NCBI GenBank assembly: GCA_029867005.1
Contig: CP123443.1
Location: 620,001 to 684,000 of the forward strand
Direction of reading: 5' to 3'
DNA: 64,000 nt
DNA from: Candidatus Haliotispira prima
GTDB lineage: Bacteria; Spirochaetota; Spirochaetia; SP-2023
Shown: piece by piece, positions 44,908 to 53,498 of the stretch
Layout: every line of letters begins with the position of its first letter
How positions within the stretch are numbered: the first letter of the stretch is position 1
Position numbers and translations under genes: made by a program
Notes under the pieces: generated by a model
Seen by the model: only the letters and a program-made list of their open reading frames with translations
Databases searched by the model: none
Told to the model about the DNA's origin: nothing

Positions 44908-47553
44908 ATGACACAAGCCCGCGATTCTCATGACCAATATTTGGTCAATAGTTTACCCATCCTGATTGTGTATGCCGGGAACTCGGTGAAACAGGATTTG
45001 GGCAGCCGGCAGGAAACTGCCGGGCCATTGTTTCGAGCCCAGGCCTCGCCACCGACCGTGCCTTATGAACACGCCGACCACAGCCTTTCCTTATTGGCCG
45101 AAATCCGGGACCGGATTCGGAGTGAAGGCTTCCACATCCGCGAGCTGGACCACTACGGGGACTTTCTGGACCTCGGTTCCCGGCAGCATTTTTCTGCTCT
45201 TGTCTTCAGTTTACCCAGTGATCATCTGCCCGGAGATCATTTATCCGGTGACAATTTGGCCTACGGCAGCGGGGCCTATGGGGGCCGGACCACCGGCGGA
45301 TACCGGTTGCTGGACGAGATTGTCACCCACATCCGCCACTACAATGAAGATGTGCCCATTTTCCTGTACGGAAAACAAAAAGAATACACTCTGCTCAGCG
45401 AGGATGTAATCCGCAACACGACCGGTTTCATTCACTATGGTGAGGACACCGTGGAATTTACGGCCCGCTATATCAGCCGAGAGGCCCGCTACTATCTGAA
45501 AACCTGCCTGCCTGCCTTTTTCCGTAATCTGATGGAGCACGTTTACAATGGTTCCTATTCCTGGCACTGCCCCGGTCACTCCGGGGGTACGGCTTTCCTC
45601 AAGAGTCCGGTGGGCAGTATATTTCACCGGTTTTTTGGTGAGAACCTTTTGCGCGCCGATGTCTGCAATGCCGTGGAAAGTTTGGGACAGCTTTTGGAGC
45701 ACACCGGGCACATCGGCTCGAGCGAGCGCAACGCGGCCCACGTGTTCCGCGCCGATCGCCTCTACTTTGTGACCAATGGTACTTCTACCTCGAATAAGAT
45801 TGTGGCCCATGCCAATATCACTCGTGGGGATGTGGTCTTGGTGGACCGCAACTGCCACCAGAGCATACTGCATGCCATGATTCAGACCGGGGCTATTCCG
45901 ATTTTTCTGCGACCCAGCCGCAACGCCCAGGGCGTTGTCGGTCCGATTCCCGAAGAGCAGTTTAGTCCGGAATGGATTGAAGCCGCTATCATGAGAAACC
46001 CTTTGGTGCCGGAATCCTTTAAGCAAGCCAATAAGCGGGCCGGATTGCAGGTCGATGCGGAAACGGAGGATAAAGCCGGGGACGAAGCCGGGAACGAAGC
46101 TGCCGCCGGGCAGGAGGCAAAGACGCCTCCCCGGGTCGGACCAAAGGCCTTGATTCTGACTCAAAGTACGTACGATGGCTTGTTGTACAATAGCCATACC
46201 ATCCAGCAAAAGCTGGATGGGTACATCCCTGTGCTGCACTTTGATGAAGCTTGGATTCCCCACGCGGTATTCCACGATTTTTATTTTGCCATGCACGCCA
46301 TGGGTGACCATCGCCCGGCCACGGAACACAGTACCATATACGCGACTCAAAGTACGCACAAGCTGTTGGCCGGTCTGTCCCAGGCCAGCCAAATTCTGGT
46401 GCAGAACGCGAAGAGCGCGCCGTTAGATCCGGCCCCCATGGAGGCCTCATTTCTGATGCACACTTCGACCAGCCCGCAGTACTCGATACTGGCCAGCCTG
46501 GACGTGACCTCGGCCATGATGTCCGGGGCCCACGGCTACGCCATCGTTGAAGAGGCCTTGGTCGAGGCCCTCAGTTTCCGTCAGGCCCTGCGCAAGTACG
46601 GCGAAGGTTTGGAGCCGGACACTTGGTGGTTCCAGGACTGGGGCCCGCAACGGTTTAGCAGTACGAATCCCTACCCGGAATGGCTGGACGAGGCTGCCGG
46701 TCTGAGCAGCTTTGAGCCGCAGCAGAACAGCACTGAAAATCTGTGGCAGAAAGAATGGCGGCTGGATCCCGGCAACAAGTGGCACGGCTTTGACCATGAG
46801 CGCAGCCCGGATTTTAATATGCTGGACCCGATCAAATGCACTTTGCTGACCCCGGGGCCGGACGAGGACGGCCGGCTTCGGGAGTGGGGCATCCCGGCTG
46901 TGGTCGTCAGCCGCTATTTAGAGGAGAACGGAATCATCGTGGAGAAGACTGGGCTATACTCCATCTTCGTCATGTTTACCATCGGCATCACTAAAGGCCG
47001 CTGGAAGAGTCTGCTCAGTGCTTTGCAGCGTTTTAAGGTGGACTACGATATGCCGCAGTCTCTGTGGCAGAGCATGCCCCAGCTGTGTCAGCAATACCCG
47101 CAATATGCCGACCTGAACATCCGGGAGTTGTGCCGGCTGCTGCACGATGGCTACCGCAACAGCCATATTGTCGAACAGACCAATTTGGCCTATTCCGGTT
47201 TTCTCTTGCCGAAGGCCACGCCCGGTGAGGCATACAATTCTTTTATTCGAGGCGATTACGAGAGTCTGCCGGCGTCCCGGGTCGGCGGACGCGTTTCGGC
47301 TTCGATGATTTCGATCTACCCGCCGGGCATCCCGCTGGTCTTTCCCGGCGAGGTCATTTCTGAAGAAGTGCAGCGTTATCTGTCTTGTATCGAGCAGCAA
47401 CAACGCCGGTTTCCCGGCTTTGAGATTCACATCCACGGGGTCAAGATCCCGAGTCTGAAAGAGAGAGCCGTGGGAGAGGGAGAGGCTGAAGGGACAGTGT
47501 TGCCTGCCGACCGTACGCCGTCTTTTCTGGTGAATGTGCTGAAGGAAGGGTAA
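44908..47553 (+). CDS. Orn/Lys/Arg decarboxylase, biodegradative type
   Basis: 881 residues from ATG 44908. A PLP enzyme that decarboxylates a basic amino acid, used in acid resistance or polyamine supply. Seen: an N-terminal flavodoxin-like wing, SWHCPGHSGGTAFLKSPVG, RLYFVTNGTSTSNKIV, VLVDRNCHQSILHAMI, then VLHFDEAWIPHAVFH and the PLP lysine in STHKLLAGLSQAS. The C-terminal region with IYPPGIPLVFPGEVIS is also typical. A Glu/Ala-rich insert near 380-400 (KAGDEAGNEAAAGQEA) is not in common homologues. Which of ornithine, lysine or arginine is used cannot be told. Confidence 0.9.
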   Translation: MTQARDSHDQYLVNSLPILIVYAGNSVKQDLGSRQETAGPLFRAQASPPTVPYEHADHSLSLLAEIRDRIRSEGFHIRELDHYGDFLDLGSRQHFSALVFSLPSDHLPGDHLSGDNLAYGSGAYGGRTTGGYRLLDEIVTHIRHYNEDVPIFLYGKQKEYTLLSEDVIRNTTGFIHYGEDTVEFTARYISREARYYLKTCLPAFFRNLMEHVYNGSYSWHCPGHSGGTAFLKSPVGSIFHRFFGENLLRADVCNAVESLGQLLEHTGHIGSSERNAAHVFRADRLYFVTNGTSTSNKIVAHANITRGDVVLVDRNCHQSILHAMIQTGAIPIFLRPSRNAQGVVGPIPEEQFSPEWIEAAIMRNPLVPESFKQANKRAGLQVDAETEDKAGDEAGNEAAAGQEAKTPPRVGPKALILTQSTYDGLLYNSHTIQQKLDGYIPVLHFDEAWIPHAVFHDFYFAMHAMGDHRPATEHSTIYATQSTHKLLAGLSQASQILVQNAKSAPLDPAPMEASFLMHTSTSPQYSILASLDVTSAMMSGAHGYAIVEEALVEALSFRQALRKYGEGLEPDTWWFQDWGPQRFSSTNPYPEWLDEAAGLSSFEPQQNSTENLWQKEWRLDPGNKWHGFDHERSPDFNMLDPIKCTLLTPGPDEDGRLREWGIPAVVVSRYLEENGIIVEKTGLYSIFVMFTIGITKGRWKSLLSALQRFKVDYDMPQSLWQSMPQLCQQYPQYADLNIRELCRLLHDGYRNSHIVEQTNLAYSGFLLPKATPGEAYNSFIRGDYESLPASRVGGRVSASMISIYPPGIPLVFPGEVISEEVQRYLSCIEQQQRRFPGFEIHIHGVKIPSLKERAVGEGEAEGTVLPADRTPSFLVNVLKEG

Positions 47554-47725
47554 GAGCCCCAATCCCGCGCCGGAGCCAGGGCTGGAGCCAAGGCCGGAGC
47601 GAGAGAAGGGCTGAGAGCCAGGGAAAACCCCTGTCAGGTGCCACCGTTTTTTCCGGTGAACCTGCCCGTACCCCGGAAAAGGTCGGGAATGCGGGGAATA
47701 CGGGGAATGCGCAAAGGAAACGATC

Positions 47726-48973
47726 ATGCCTACATTTTGGCAAAAGCTTGCCGCTGAGCGGGGCTTTTTGCGAGTGCAGGCCCCGATGGAAGGGGTGACG
47801 GATATCGCCTTCCGAGCTTGGCTGAGCCGTTATGCGCCGCCGGATATATACTTTACCGAATTTTCTTCGTTCAGCGGTCTCTTGCAGGGCAGGGCGGATA
47901 CCATGCGTCGTCTGTCCAATGACCAAGCCGGGGAACAGGGAGTCCAAAGACCTTTGGTTGCACAGCTCTGGGGCAATGATGCCGAACAACTGGGCGTAGC
48001 TTTGCCGCGTCTGGTGGAGCTGGGTTTTGACGGGGTGGATTTAAACTTTGGTTGTCCGCACAGGAAGATTGTGGCCAAACCGGCGGGTGGCGGCCTGCTA
48101 CAGGAAGGGGAGCAGAGCAGGGCCCTGGCCATGCTGCAATGCTGTTTGAGCGCGCGCGCGGCGGGGGAAATCCCTCCAAGTTTCGGTATTAGCGTCAAGA
48201 CTCGGCCGGGTTTTGCCCGGCCGGACTGGGGCTTCCTGTTCCGGCTGTTGGATTGTCGAGCGGGGGGCCGAGGCTTGGACGCTTTGACCGTGCACTTTCG
48301 CTTGGCCTCCGTGCCCAAGAGCCATAGCCAAGGTCAAGGTAAGAGTAAAGGCCATATCAATCATAAAGACAATTCGCTGTGGGCCAAGTTTGCCACGGCA
48401 CTGCCGCAGCCGTGGCAGGATGGTCCCTGCTATTGGAATCAGAGTGAAAAGCTGCTGAAGCTGCGCCGTCAAAGCTCCGGGAGCGGAACTTTGTTGCTTG
48501 GCAGCGGGGGCTTGGGCCCCGGTTTGAGCAGTACTTCCTGGGCAGCGGCCCAAGCTACGGGTTTGGACGGTTGGATGGCGGCTCGTGCTTTGTTTGATGA
48601 TCCCTTGTATTTGGGTCGCTCCGATTGTTCGGGCCGGCAAAGGGACGGCGGGAAGTATTGCGAGGATTGGACCAACTGTTGGCAACGTACGCGGCTGCCC
48701 CGTCGGCTGTTTCTTTTACAGCAGCATTTGCTGCTGTACCGGCGGTATTTTTATCATGAAGGGCAAGGACAAGGGCCGATTGGTAAACACGCGGGTTTTT
48801 ACGAGGTCTTTAAGAAGTTTTATCGGGTTTATTTGCCGCAAGTGACCTTTTGGGCCGGAGGCCGTGCTACGGAAGAGGATAAAGAAGGCACCAGGTTGCT
48901 GAGCACTCTTCAGGTCAGCCGCAGTGTCGAGGAAGCCTTGGAAATTTTGAACAAACGTTCCGGCTCCTCTTAA
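47726..48973 (+). CDS. tRNA-dihydrouridine synthase family protein
   Basis: 415 residues from ATG 47726 (SD AAAGGA). FMN enzyme reducing uridines in the tRNA D-arm or variable loop. Seen: VQAPMEGVTDIAFRAWL, FTEFSSFSG, VAQLWGNDAEQLG, GFDGVDLNFGCPHRKIV (Cys acid of the family) and, later, SVKTRPGF and LLGSGGL. It matches the Dus barrel, with a longer Lys/Ser/Gly-rich insert near 200 (SVPKSHSQGQGKSKGHINHK). The cas9 locus begins 50 nt after its stop. Confidence 0.85.
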   Translation: MPTFWQKLAAERGFLRVQAPMEGVTDIAFRAWLSRYAPPDIYFTEFSSFSGLLQGRADTMRRLSNDQAGEQGVQRPLVAQLWGNDAEQLGVALPRLVELGFDGVDLNFGCPHRKIVAKPAGGGLLQEGEQSRALAMLQCCLSARAAGEIPPSFGISVKTRPGFARPDWGFLFRLLDCRAGGRGLDALTVHFRLASVPKSHSQGQGKSKGHINHKDNSLWAKFATALPQPWQDGPCYWNQSEKLLKLRRQSSGSGTLLLGSGGLGPGLSSTSWAAAQATGLDGWMAARALFDDPLYLGRSDCSGRQRDGGKYCEDWTNCWQRTRLPRRLFLLQQHLLLYRRYFYHEGQGQGPIGKHAGFYEVFKKFYRVYLPQVTFWAGGRATEEDKEGTRLLSTLQVSRSVEEALEILNKRSGSS

Positions 48974-49020
48974 CTCCTCTTATACTTATCTTTCCGGCCG
49001 CAGTAAATGGCCAAAGTGGT

Positions 49021-49156
49021 AAAAAAGACGCCCCCCACGCGACTTATTTGCGAGGAGGGCGGAGCTGTGCGGTGCGTACACTACTGCATACGACCTTATT
49101 ATAGTAGACCCTCTTTTTCCCTTTTTGCTATAATAGTTATGAGGGCTAACAACTCG
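49021..49156 (-). ncRNA. tracrRNA of the type II CRISPR system
   Basis: Read on the minus strand. After the predicted start near 49156, the 37-nt anti-repeat (49134-49098) begins ATTATAGCAAAAAGGG and ends CTACTATAAT. It pairs with the array repeats: 8 bp, a small 2x3 internal loop, then about 20 bp. Next comes a nexus-like hairpin CGTATGC-AGTA-GTGTACG (49092-49075), a linker, and a terminator stem CGCCCTCC / GGGGGGCG (49061-49029) with a T-run (49026-49021). Layout and order match known tracrRNAs. Divergent from cas9. Confidence 0.82.
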
Positions 49157-49162
49157 GTACTG

Positions 49163-49191
49163 TTTATATATTTTTTATTTCTATAAGTCAA
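49163..49191 (-). promoter_or_regulatory. tracrRNA promoter
   Basis: Minus strand: -35 TTGACT (49191-49186), exactly 17 nt, -10 TATAAA (49168-49163). Start expected around 49156, some 20 nt before the anti-repeat. Confidence 0.75.
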
Positions 49192-49275
49192 CTATTTTTT
49201 AGAAAATTCCTTTAAAAAATAGGAATAATATTATAATATCTCTAAAAAATAGAGATAAAAGAGGAGATCTTTTTA
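49192..49275 (+). promoter_or_regulatory. cas9 control region with three related dyads
   Basis: CTATTTTTTAG (49192-49202), CCTTTAAAAAATAGG (49209-49223) and TCTCTAAAAAATAGAGA (49239-49255) share the core AAAAAATAG and are each partly or fully palindromic. A -10-like TATAAT lies at 49232-49237 between the last two. SD GAGGAG (49261-49266) is 9 nt before the cas9 ATG. The dyads may be a repressor site or, for the last, a 5' mRNA hairpin. Confidence 0.55.
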
Positions 49276-52200
49276 ATGAATTATCATTTAGGTTTAGATA
49301 TCGGAACAGCTTCTGTTGGCTGGGCCGTTCTAAACGTGGAAGATAAAAAAATTATAGCATTGGGAGTGCGGAGGTTTGAGGAGCCGCGCGTGCCAAAAAC
49401 CAATGAGACTTTGACAGCGGAACGACGGCTCAAGCGTGCCGGGCGAAGAAGTGTCCGGCGCAAATGTTTTCGTAGAGAGCGTTTGCTGCGTCTGTTTCGT
49501 GCGGAGGGTTTAATTAGCGAAGAAGAGTGTCGGGCCAGCCGGCAAAATGAAGCTAACAGCGATAACATTTTTTATATTGCTCCAAAGAGTGAAGTACCGT
49601 CTCCCTGGGAGTTGCGTGCCGAGGGTCTGCATCGTTTGTTGGACCGGAGAGATTGGGTGCGGGTCTTGTTTCATTTGGGCAAGTATCGCGGTTATCAGTC
49701 CAATGCGGTTGAAAGAGAATTGGACGAGAGCAAGGTCAGTGATAAGGGCTTGTTGCTCACCGGTGTGGAGGATATGAAGAGAAAATTTCGGGAGTTTAGA
49801 GATTCCTCCGGTGGCCCCCACAGTATTGGCGAGATGATTTACCGGGAATTTGAAAGCCAAAAAACCAATCCAAATCGGCGTATCCGCAATATTAAAGGGA
49901 CGTACAGCCGCACTGTGGGGCGTGAGGAAATTCTGGCTGAATTGGCTCTGTTGTTTGATATCCAAAGAGAATTGAGTAACCCCCACAGTCAAGAGGACTT
50001 TCAGGATCAGGTGCTGAGGATTGTCAATTCCAGGCGGCATTTTTCCGAGGGACCGGGCGGAGACAGCCCCTACGGTGGCAATTTGATTGCACGGATGGTG
50101 GGCAAATGTACTTTGGAGCCGAACAAATCCCGCGCTCCCCGAGACTCTATGGCGGGGGTAAAGTTTCGCCTGTATCAAAATCTCAACAGTGTCCGCATTG
50201 TGGAGGCCGGCGGGTATAAGGGCGATCCCTTGAACCCGGAACAAAAGAAGCTGGCGGCTCAAGCCGCTTTAGCTAAGGCCCAGTTCTCCTATGCGGATTT
50301 GCGCAACGTTATCGGCCTGAGTGAGGGAGCGTTTTTTAAGAATATCTACTATACCATTTCCTTCCGTGATATTCAGGGACGGATTTATGACTGCGATGCC
50401 GCTTTTTACAGGGAAAATATCAGCGGCAGCAGGGAGCAGGGCAGAGAATTGGTGGCCGGTCTGTCTCGGATTCTGGGCAAGAGGGGGGCAAGGGACATCG
50501 AAGAGAAGCTGCAACGGTGCTTGACAATGGCAAATTTTCCTGCGGGTAAGCGAACGAAATTTGCGGAAGATTTGGTTAAAGAATTTGCTGAGCCGGAAAA
50601 GCAGAAGCTTTTATTGGAGCAAACCAAGCTATACAGGATTCGCAGTATTTTGCGGAGAGCCGATTGCCAAGGCGATGATGATTTTTTGAACCGGTTGTGT
50701 TTCATTTTGGCAGTGTATCGCGAGGAGCAACTATTGGAAAAACTAGGGGACATAGGTTTGGACTGCAATGTGGTCACAAGCTTGTCCAAGTTGCCCTTGT
50801 CCAAATTCCTGCATCTGTCGGTTGCGGCGGTAGAGCGATTGCTGCCATATTTGGAGGATGGTGATCGCTATGAGGAGGCTTGTTCCAAGTGCGGCTACGG
50901 GCATATAGCCTCTGCTCTGAGCAGGGATGAGGTGCGTAATCCTACTGTATTTCGGGCTTTAAAGCAGACACAGAAAGTGATACGGGCTCTGGGGCACAAG
51001 TATGGCGAGCCGAATATGGTGTACTTGGAAGTGTCCCGGGACTTGAGCCGCAGTAAAAAAGATCGAGACCGGATAGCAATTGAATACAATAAAAACCAGG
51101 CCAAGATGAAAGAGGAATTAGGGGCTTTTGCCAAGGTGGTGGGGCGTGAACCGATAGGGCGGGAGGCCCAAGTCTGGCGTTTTTACAAGGAACAGAACGG
51201 CCTGTGTCTGTACTGTGGTCAGGCTCTGATAGCAAGCGGTGATGTTGCGGAGTTGTTTTCGAAGCTGGGGGCTCCCTCTATAGAGATTGAACACACCCTG
51301 CCGTACTTGCGCAGCTTTGACAACCGTGAATACAATAAGACCGTGGCCTGCTCAGCCTGCAATCGTTTGAAAAAGAATCGGACACCCTTTGAGTTTTTTG
51401 GGCAAAATGGTGAAGGGAAGGCTTGGCTTGAATTTGTCGCCCGTTGTGGGTCGATTGAAGAAGAGAACAAATTGAAATTGCTGCTTACGGAGGACTGGGA
51501 CGAGGAGTCCGAGAGTGAGCGCCGTCTGACAGACACTCGATATATCACCCGTTTGGTGCAGGTCTGGCTGGAGGATAGCTATCAGAACTTGGTAGCCACG
51601 GCCACGAAAGGGCGGCCGCGCAGTATCTATGCGGTGCAGGGTAGTGTGACGGCCACGATGCGGCGCGTTTGGGCCCTTGAGCACCTGAAGTACAGTGTGG
51701 GAGAGGGTGGTGAGAAGCTGCGCAACAGCGAGAAAAATCATGCCTTGGATGCGGCGGTAGTAGCTGCGGCCGGTCTCAGTACTGTACGGGTTCTTTCTAG
51801 AAATTACCGCAGCCGGGAACGGCGGGGGGAAATTGGAGGGGCGTGGAAGATGAGGGACAAAACGAAAAAATTGCTGCCCCAGCCTTGGCCCGATTTTAGC
51901 GAGGAATTGAAAGCCTTTTACACAGACGACCCGACAAATTCGTTGATCCGGATTGGTGAAGAGACCGCCCGCAAGTATGGCATAGAGGAGCCGGAGTCTC
52001 GCAAAATTGAGCCTATTTTTGTTTCTTGGCGGGTCAGGCGCGGGGTGAAGGGATCGGTGCATAAGGGTACGATTTTCCGTGTGTCAGAAGGCCCGTCCAA
52101 GCATAAAAAAGGGGGGCCTGTCCCGATATATTATAAGAAGAAACCTCTCAGGAGGTTGACGTTTAGAGATTTGGAGAAAATGGACGGCCGCTGCACTGCC

Positions 52201-52854
52201 GATGGTACTGTTCTTCCTCTTTACCTGGGTTTGAAACGGCGTTTGGAAAAGTATGATGGTGATGCTCAAAAAGCCTTTGCGGAACCTTTTTACAAGCCCT
52301 CTTTCAAGAATTTGGAGCCCGAAAGTGGCACCTTGGTCAAAGGAATACGTGTCGAGAGACCGGTTGGGGGTGCCGTTCGTGTGTCGGGAGGAGCAGCGGC
52401 CAACGGCTGTATGATTCGGGTGGATATTTTCCGGGCTAAAAGTGTGAGGAGAGGTTCGGGGCCGTATCGTTTTCTGGTGGTGCCGATTTATACTAAGCAT
52501 CGTGCTATGGCCGAATTGCCAATGAGGGCGGTTATTCAGCACAGAGAGGAGCAGGATTGGTTGGAAGTGCGGGAAGAAGAATTCTACTGCTCCCTTTACC
52601 CGAATGATTTTGTGCGCATTGAGTCCGAAAAGGGCGTAGAGGAAGGTTACTATATTAATTTTGACATATCTGCGGACAAATTAAGTATGTGGTCGCACGA
52701 GACGATACGGAAGGGGAAACCCCCACTCCGAGTCGGGATCAAGACCAGGGTGAATAGGCTCACCAAGTATCAGGTAGATGTGTTGGGCGAGCGGCACCGT
52801 ATGCGCCTGCCGGAGCGGCGGATGCCCTTGAGCTGGCCGGGACAGAAGGGATGA
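49276..52854 (+). CDS. cas9: CRISPR-associated endonuclease Cas9 (type II-C-like)
   Basis: 1192 residues; RNA-guided DNA double-strand nuclease. RuvC-I LGLDIGTASVGWAV (D8), bridge helix rich in Arg at about 48-75 (RRLKRAGRRSVRRK), a helical recognition lobe to about 560, RuvC-II VYLEVSRDL (E585), HNH with EIEHTLPYL (H673; the usual Asp before His is Glu672), N696 in NRLKKNRTPFEF, and RuvC-III NHALDAAVVA (H822, D825). Two CxxC pairs (C644/C647, C692/C695) make a zinc site in HNH. Size and sequence style resemble type II-C enzymes of the Geobacillus kind. All catalytic residues are present, so it should be active. No adaptation genes accompany it. Confidence 0.95.
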   Translation: MNYHLGLDIGTASVGWAVLNVEDKKIIALGVRRFEEPRVPKTNETLTAERRLKRAGRRSVRRKCFRRERLLRLFRAEGLISEEECRASRQNEANSDNIFYIAPKSEVPSPWELRAEGLHRLLDRRDWVRVLFHLGKYRGYQSNAVERELDESKVSDKGLLLTGVEDMKRKFREFRDSSGGPHSIGEMIYREFESQKTNPNRRIRNIKGTYSRTVGREEILAELALLFDIQRELSNPHSQEDFQDQVLRIVNSRRHFSEGPGGDSPYGGNLIARMVGKCTLEPNKSRAPRDSMAGVKFRLYQNLNSVRIVEAGGYKGDPLNPEQKKLAAQAALAKAQFSYADLRNVIGLSEGAFFKNIYYTISFRDIQGRIYDCDAAFYRENISGSREQGRELVAGLSRILGKRGARDIEEKLQRCLTMANFPAGKRTKFAEDLVKEFAEPEKQKLLLEQTKLYRIRSILRRADCQGDDDFLNRLCFILAVYREEQLLEKLGDIGLDCNVVTSLSKLPLSKFLHLSVAAVERLLPYLEDGDRYEEACSKCGYGHIASALSRDEVRNPTVFRALKQTQKVIRALGHKYGEPNMVYLEVSRDLSRSKKDRDRIAIEYNKNQAKMKEELGAFAKVVGREPIGREAQVWRFYKEQNGLCLYCGQALIASGDVAELFSKLGAPSIEIEHTLPYLRSFDNREYNKTVACSACNRLKKNRTPFEFFGQNGEGKAWLEFVARCGSIEEENKLKLLLTEDWDEESESERRLTDTRYITRLVQVWLEDSYQNLVATATKGRPRSIYAVQGSVTATMRRVWALEHLKYSVGEGGEKLRNSEKNHALDAAVVAAAGLSTVRVLSRNYRSRERRGEIGGAWKMRDKTKKLLPQPWPDFSEELKAFYTDDPTNSLIRIGEETARKYGIEEPESRKIEPIFVSWRVRRGVKGSVHKGTIFRVSEGPSKHKKGGPVPIYYKKKPLRRLTFRDLEKMDGRCTADGTVLPLYLGLKRRLEKYDGDAQKAFAEPFYKPSFKNLEPESGTLVKGIRVERPVGGAVRVSGGAAANGCMIRVDIFRAKSVRRGSGPYRFLVVPIYTKHRAMAELPMRAVIQHREEQDWLEVREEEFYCSLYPNDFVRIESEKGVEEGYYINFDISADKLSMWSHETIRKGKPPLRVGIKTRVNRLTKYQVDVLGERHRMRLPERRMPLSWPGQKG

Positions 52855-52875
52855 GCCCCTAACATTTTTGTGTTG

Positions 52876-52915
52876 ACAAGTGATATCAACAGGGAGTTCT
52901 GTTGATATCACTTGT
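52876..52915 (+). terminator. 17-bp perfect hairpin after cas9
   Basis: ACAAGTGATATCAACAG (52876-52892), loop GGAGTT, exact complement (52899-52915), 21 nt past the cas9 stop. No U-run. Could end or protect the cas9 mRNA. Confidence 0.55.
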
Positions 52916-53118
52916 TACAGGCCTCGTTACGAATTTTTCTGCCAAGGCAGAACCGTCATTTGGTGCCATTCCGAGGTTTGGCTTGGCTTGGTCTGAGGGG
53001 GGATGATCAACCATTGGACTTATGGCTGCGAATGAAAGTAGGCCTCACATTTTGATACAGGAGTCTGATACAAGGATCCGATACAGGGGCTACATCACTC
53101 GCTTTCCGGCAGCGGACT

Positions 53119-53452
53119 ACTAGAGCAAAAAGGGAAAAAGAGGGAAACTATAATTATAATACTTGTAAAAAAACTATCTGATACTGTAGCGAAAAGGAAA
53201 GAAGAGGAGAACTGCCACCGGAGGCAATTGACAATTTTTGAAGGGGCCAACTACGGGCCAACTACAGTAAAAAAAGGAAAGGAACCCCTGCCAACTATAT
53301 ATGATAGTCAGTGGGGGTTCCTTTTGGCCGATTGCAGCCGGAGAATAAAATTATAGCAAAAAGGGAAAAAGAGAGGAACTATGATGGATATTGGATTTTT
53401 ACAGTAGGATTTGGACATTATAACAAAAGAATAAAAATAGGGGAAGAGCAAC
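53119..53452 (-). CRISPR. Minimal, degenerate type II CRISPR array
   Basis: Four 36-nt repeat-like units, in plus coordinates 53119-53154, 53183-53218, 53350-53385 and 53417-53452. Inferred repeat on the minus strand: ATTATAGTTTCCCTCTTTTT followed by CCCTTTTTGCTATAAT, with inverted ends. Units 1/2 are 64 nt apart and 3/4 67 nt apart, giving spacers of 28 and 31 nt. Units 2 and 4 are the most diverged (about 22-23 of 28-29 core positions). All match the tracrRNA anti-repeat. Units 3 and 4 end in TGnTATAAT, an extended -10, so crRNAs could be started inside each repeat. A terminator divides the two pairs. Whether they are still functional is open. Confidence 0.6.
53278..53327. terminator. Bidirectional terminator between the two repeat pairs
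   Basis: GGAACCCC pairs with GGGGTTCC, with an inner ACTAT/ATAGT pair. A T-run follows on the plus strand (TTCCTTTT) and an eight-T run follows on the minus strand (near 53275-53268). Confidence 0.7.
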
Positions 53453-53462
53453 CGGTGTTAAC

Positions 53463-53490
53463 TTGATATAAAATTCAGATAAGCTACAAT
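53463..53490 (+). promoter_or_regulatory. Promoter of the GH2 gene, leaderless
   Basis: -35 TTGATA (53463-53468), 16 nt, -10 TACAAT (53485-53490). The ATG at 53499 is 8 nt after the -10, so the mRNA would start at or 1-2 nt before the start codon; no SD exists. Confidence 0.65.
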
Positions 53491-53498
53491 TAGACCAA

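Noticed and set aside
45241..46392. A 383-codon minus-strand ORF inside the decarboxylase gene
   Set aside because: It is a shadow of the strongly conserved decarboxylase frame; no SD or family match.
49276..52854. IscB or other small RNA-guided nuclease instead of Cas9
   Set aside because: Length, large helical lobe, Arg-rich bridge helix and a tracrRNA with anti-repeat fit Cas9.
53261..53290. A fifth CRISPR repeat at AAAAAAAGGAAAGG
   Set aside because: Spacing (78 and 89 nt to neighbours) does not fit, and similarity is only poly-purine.
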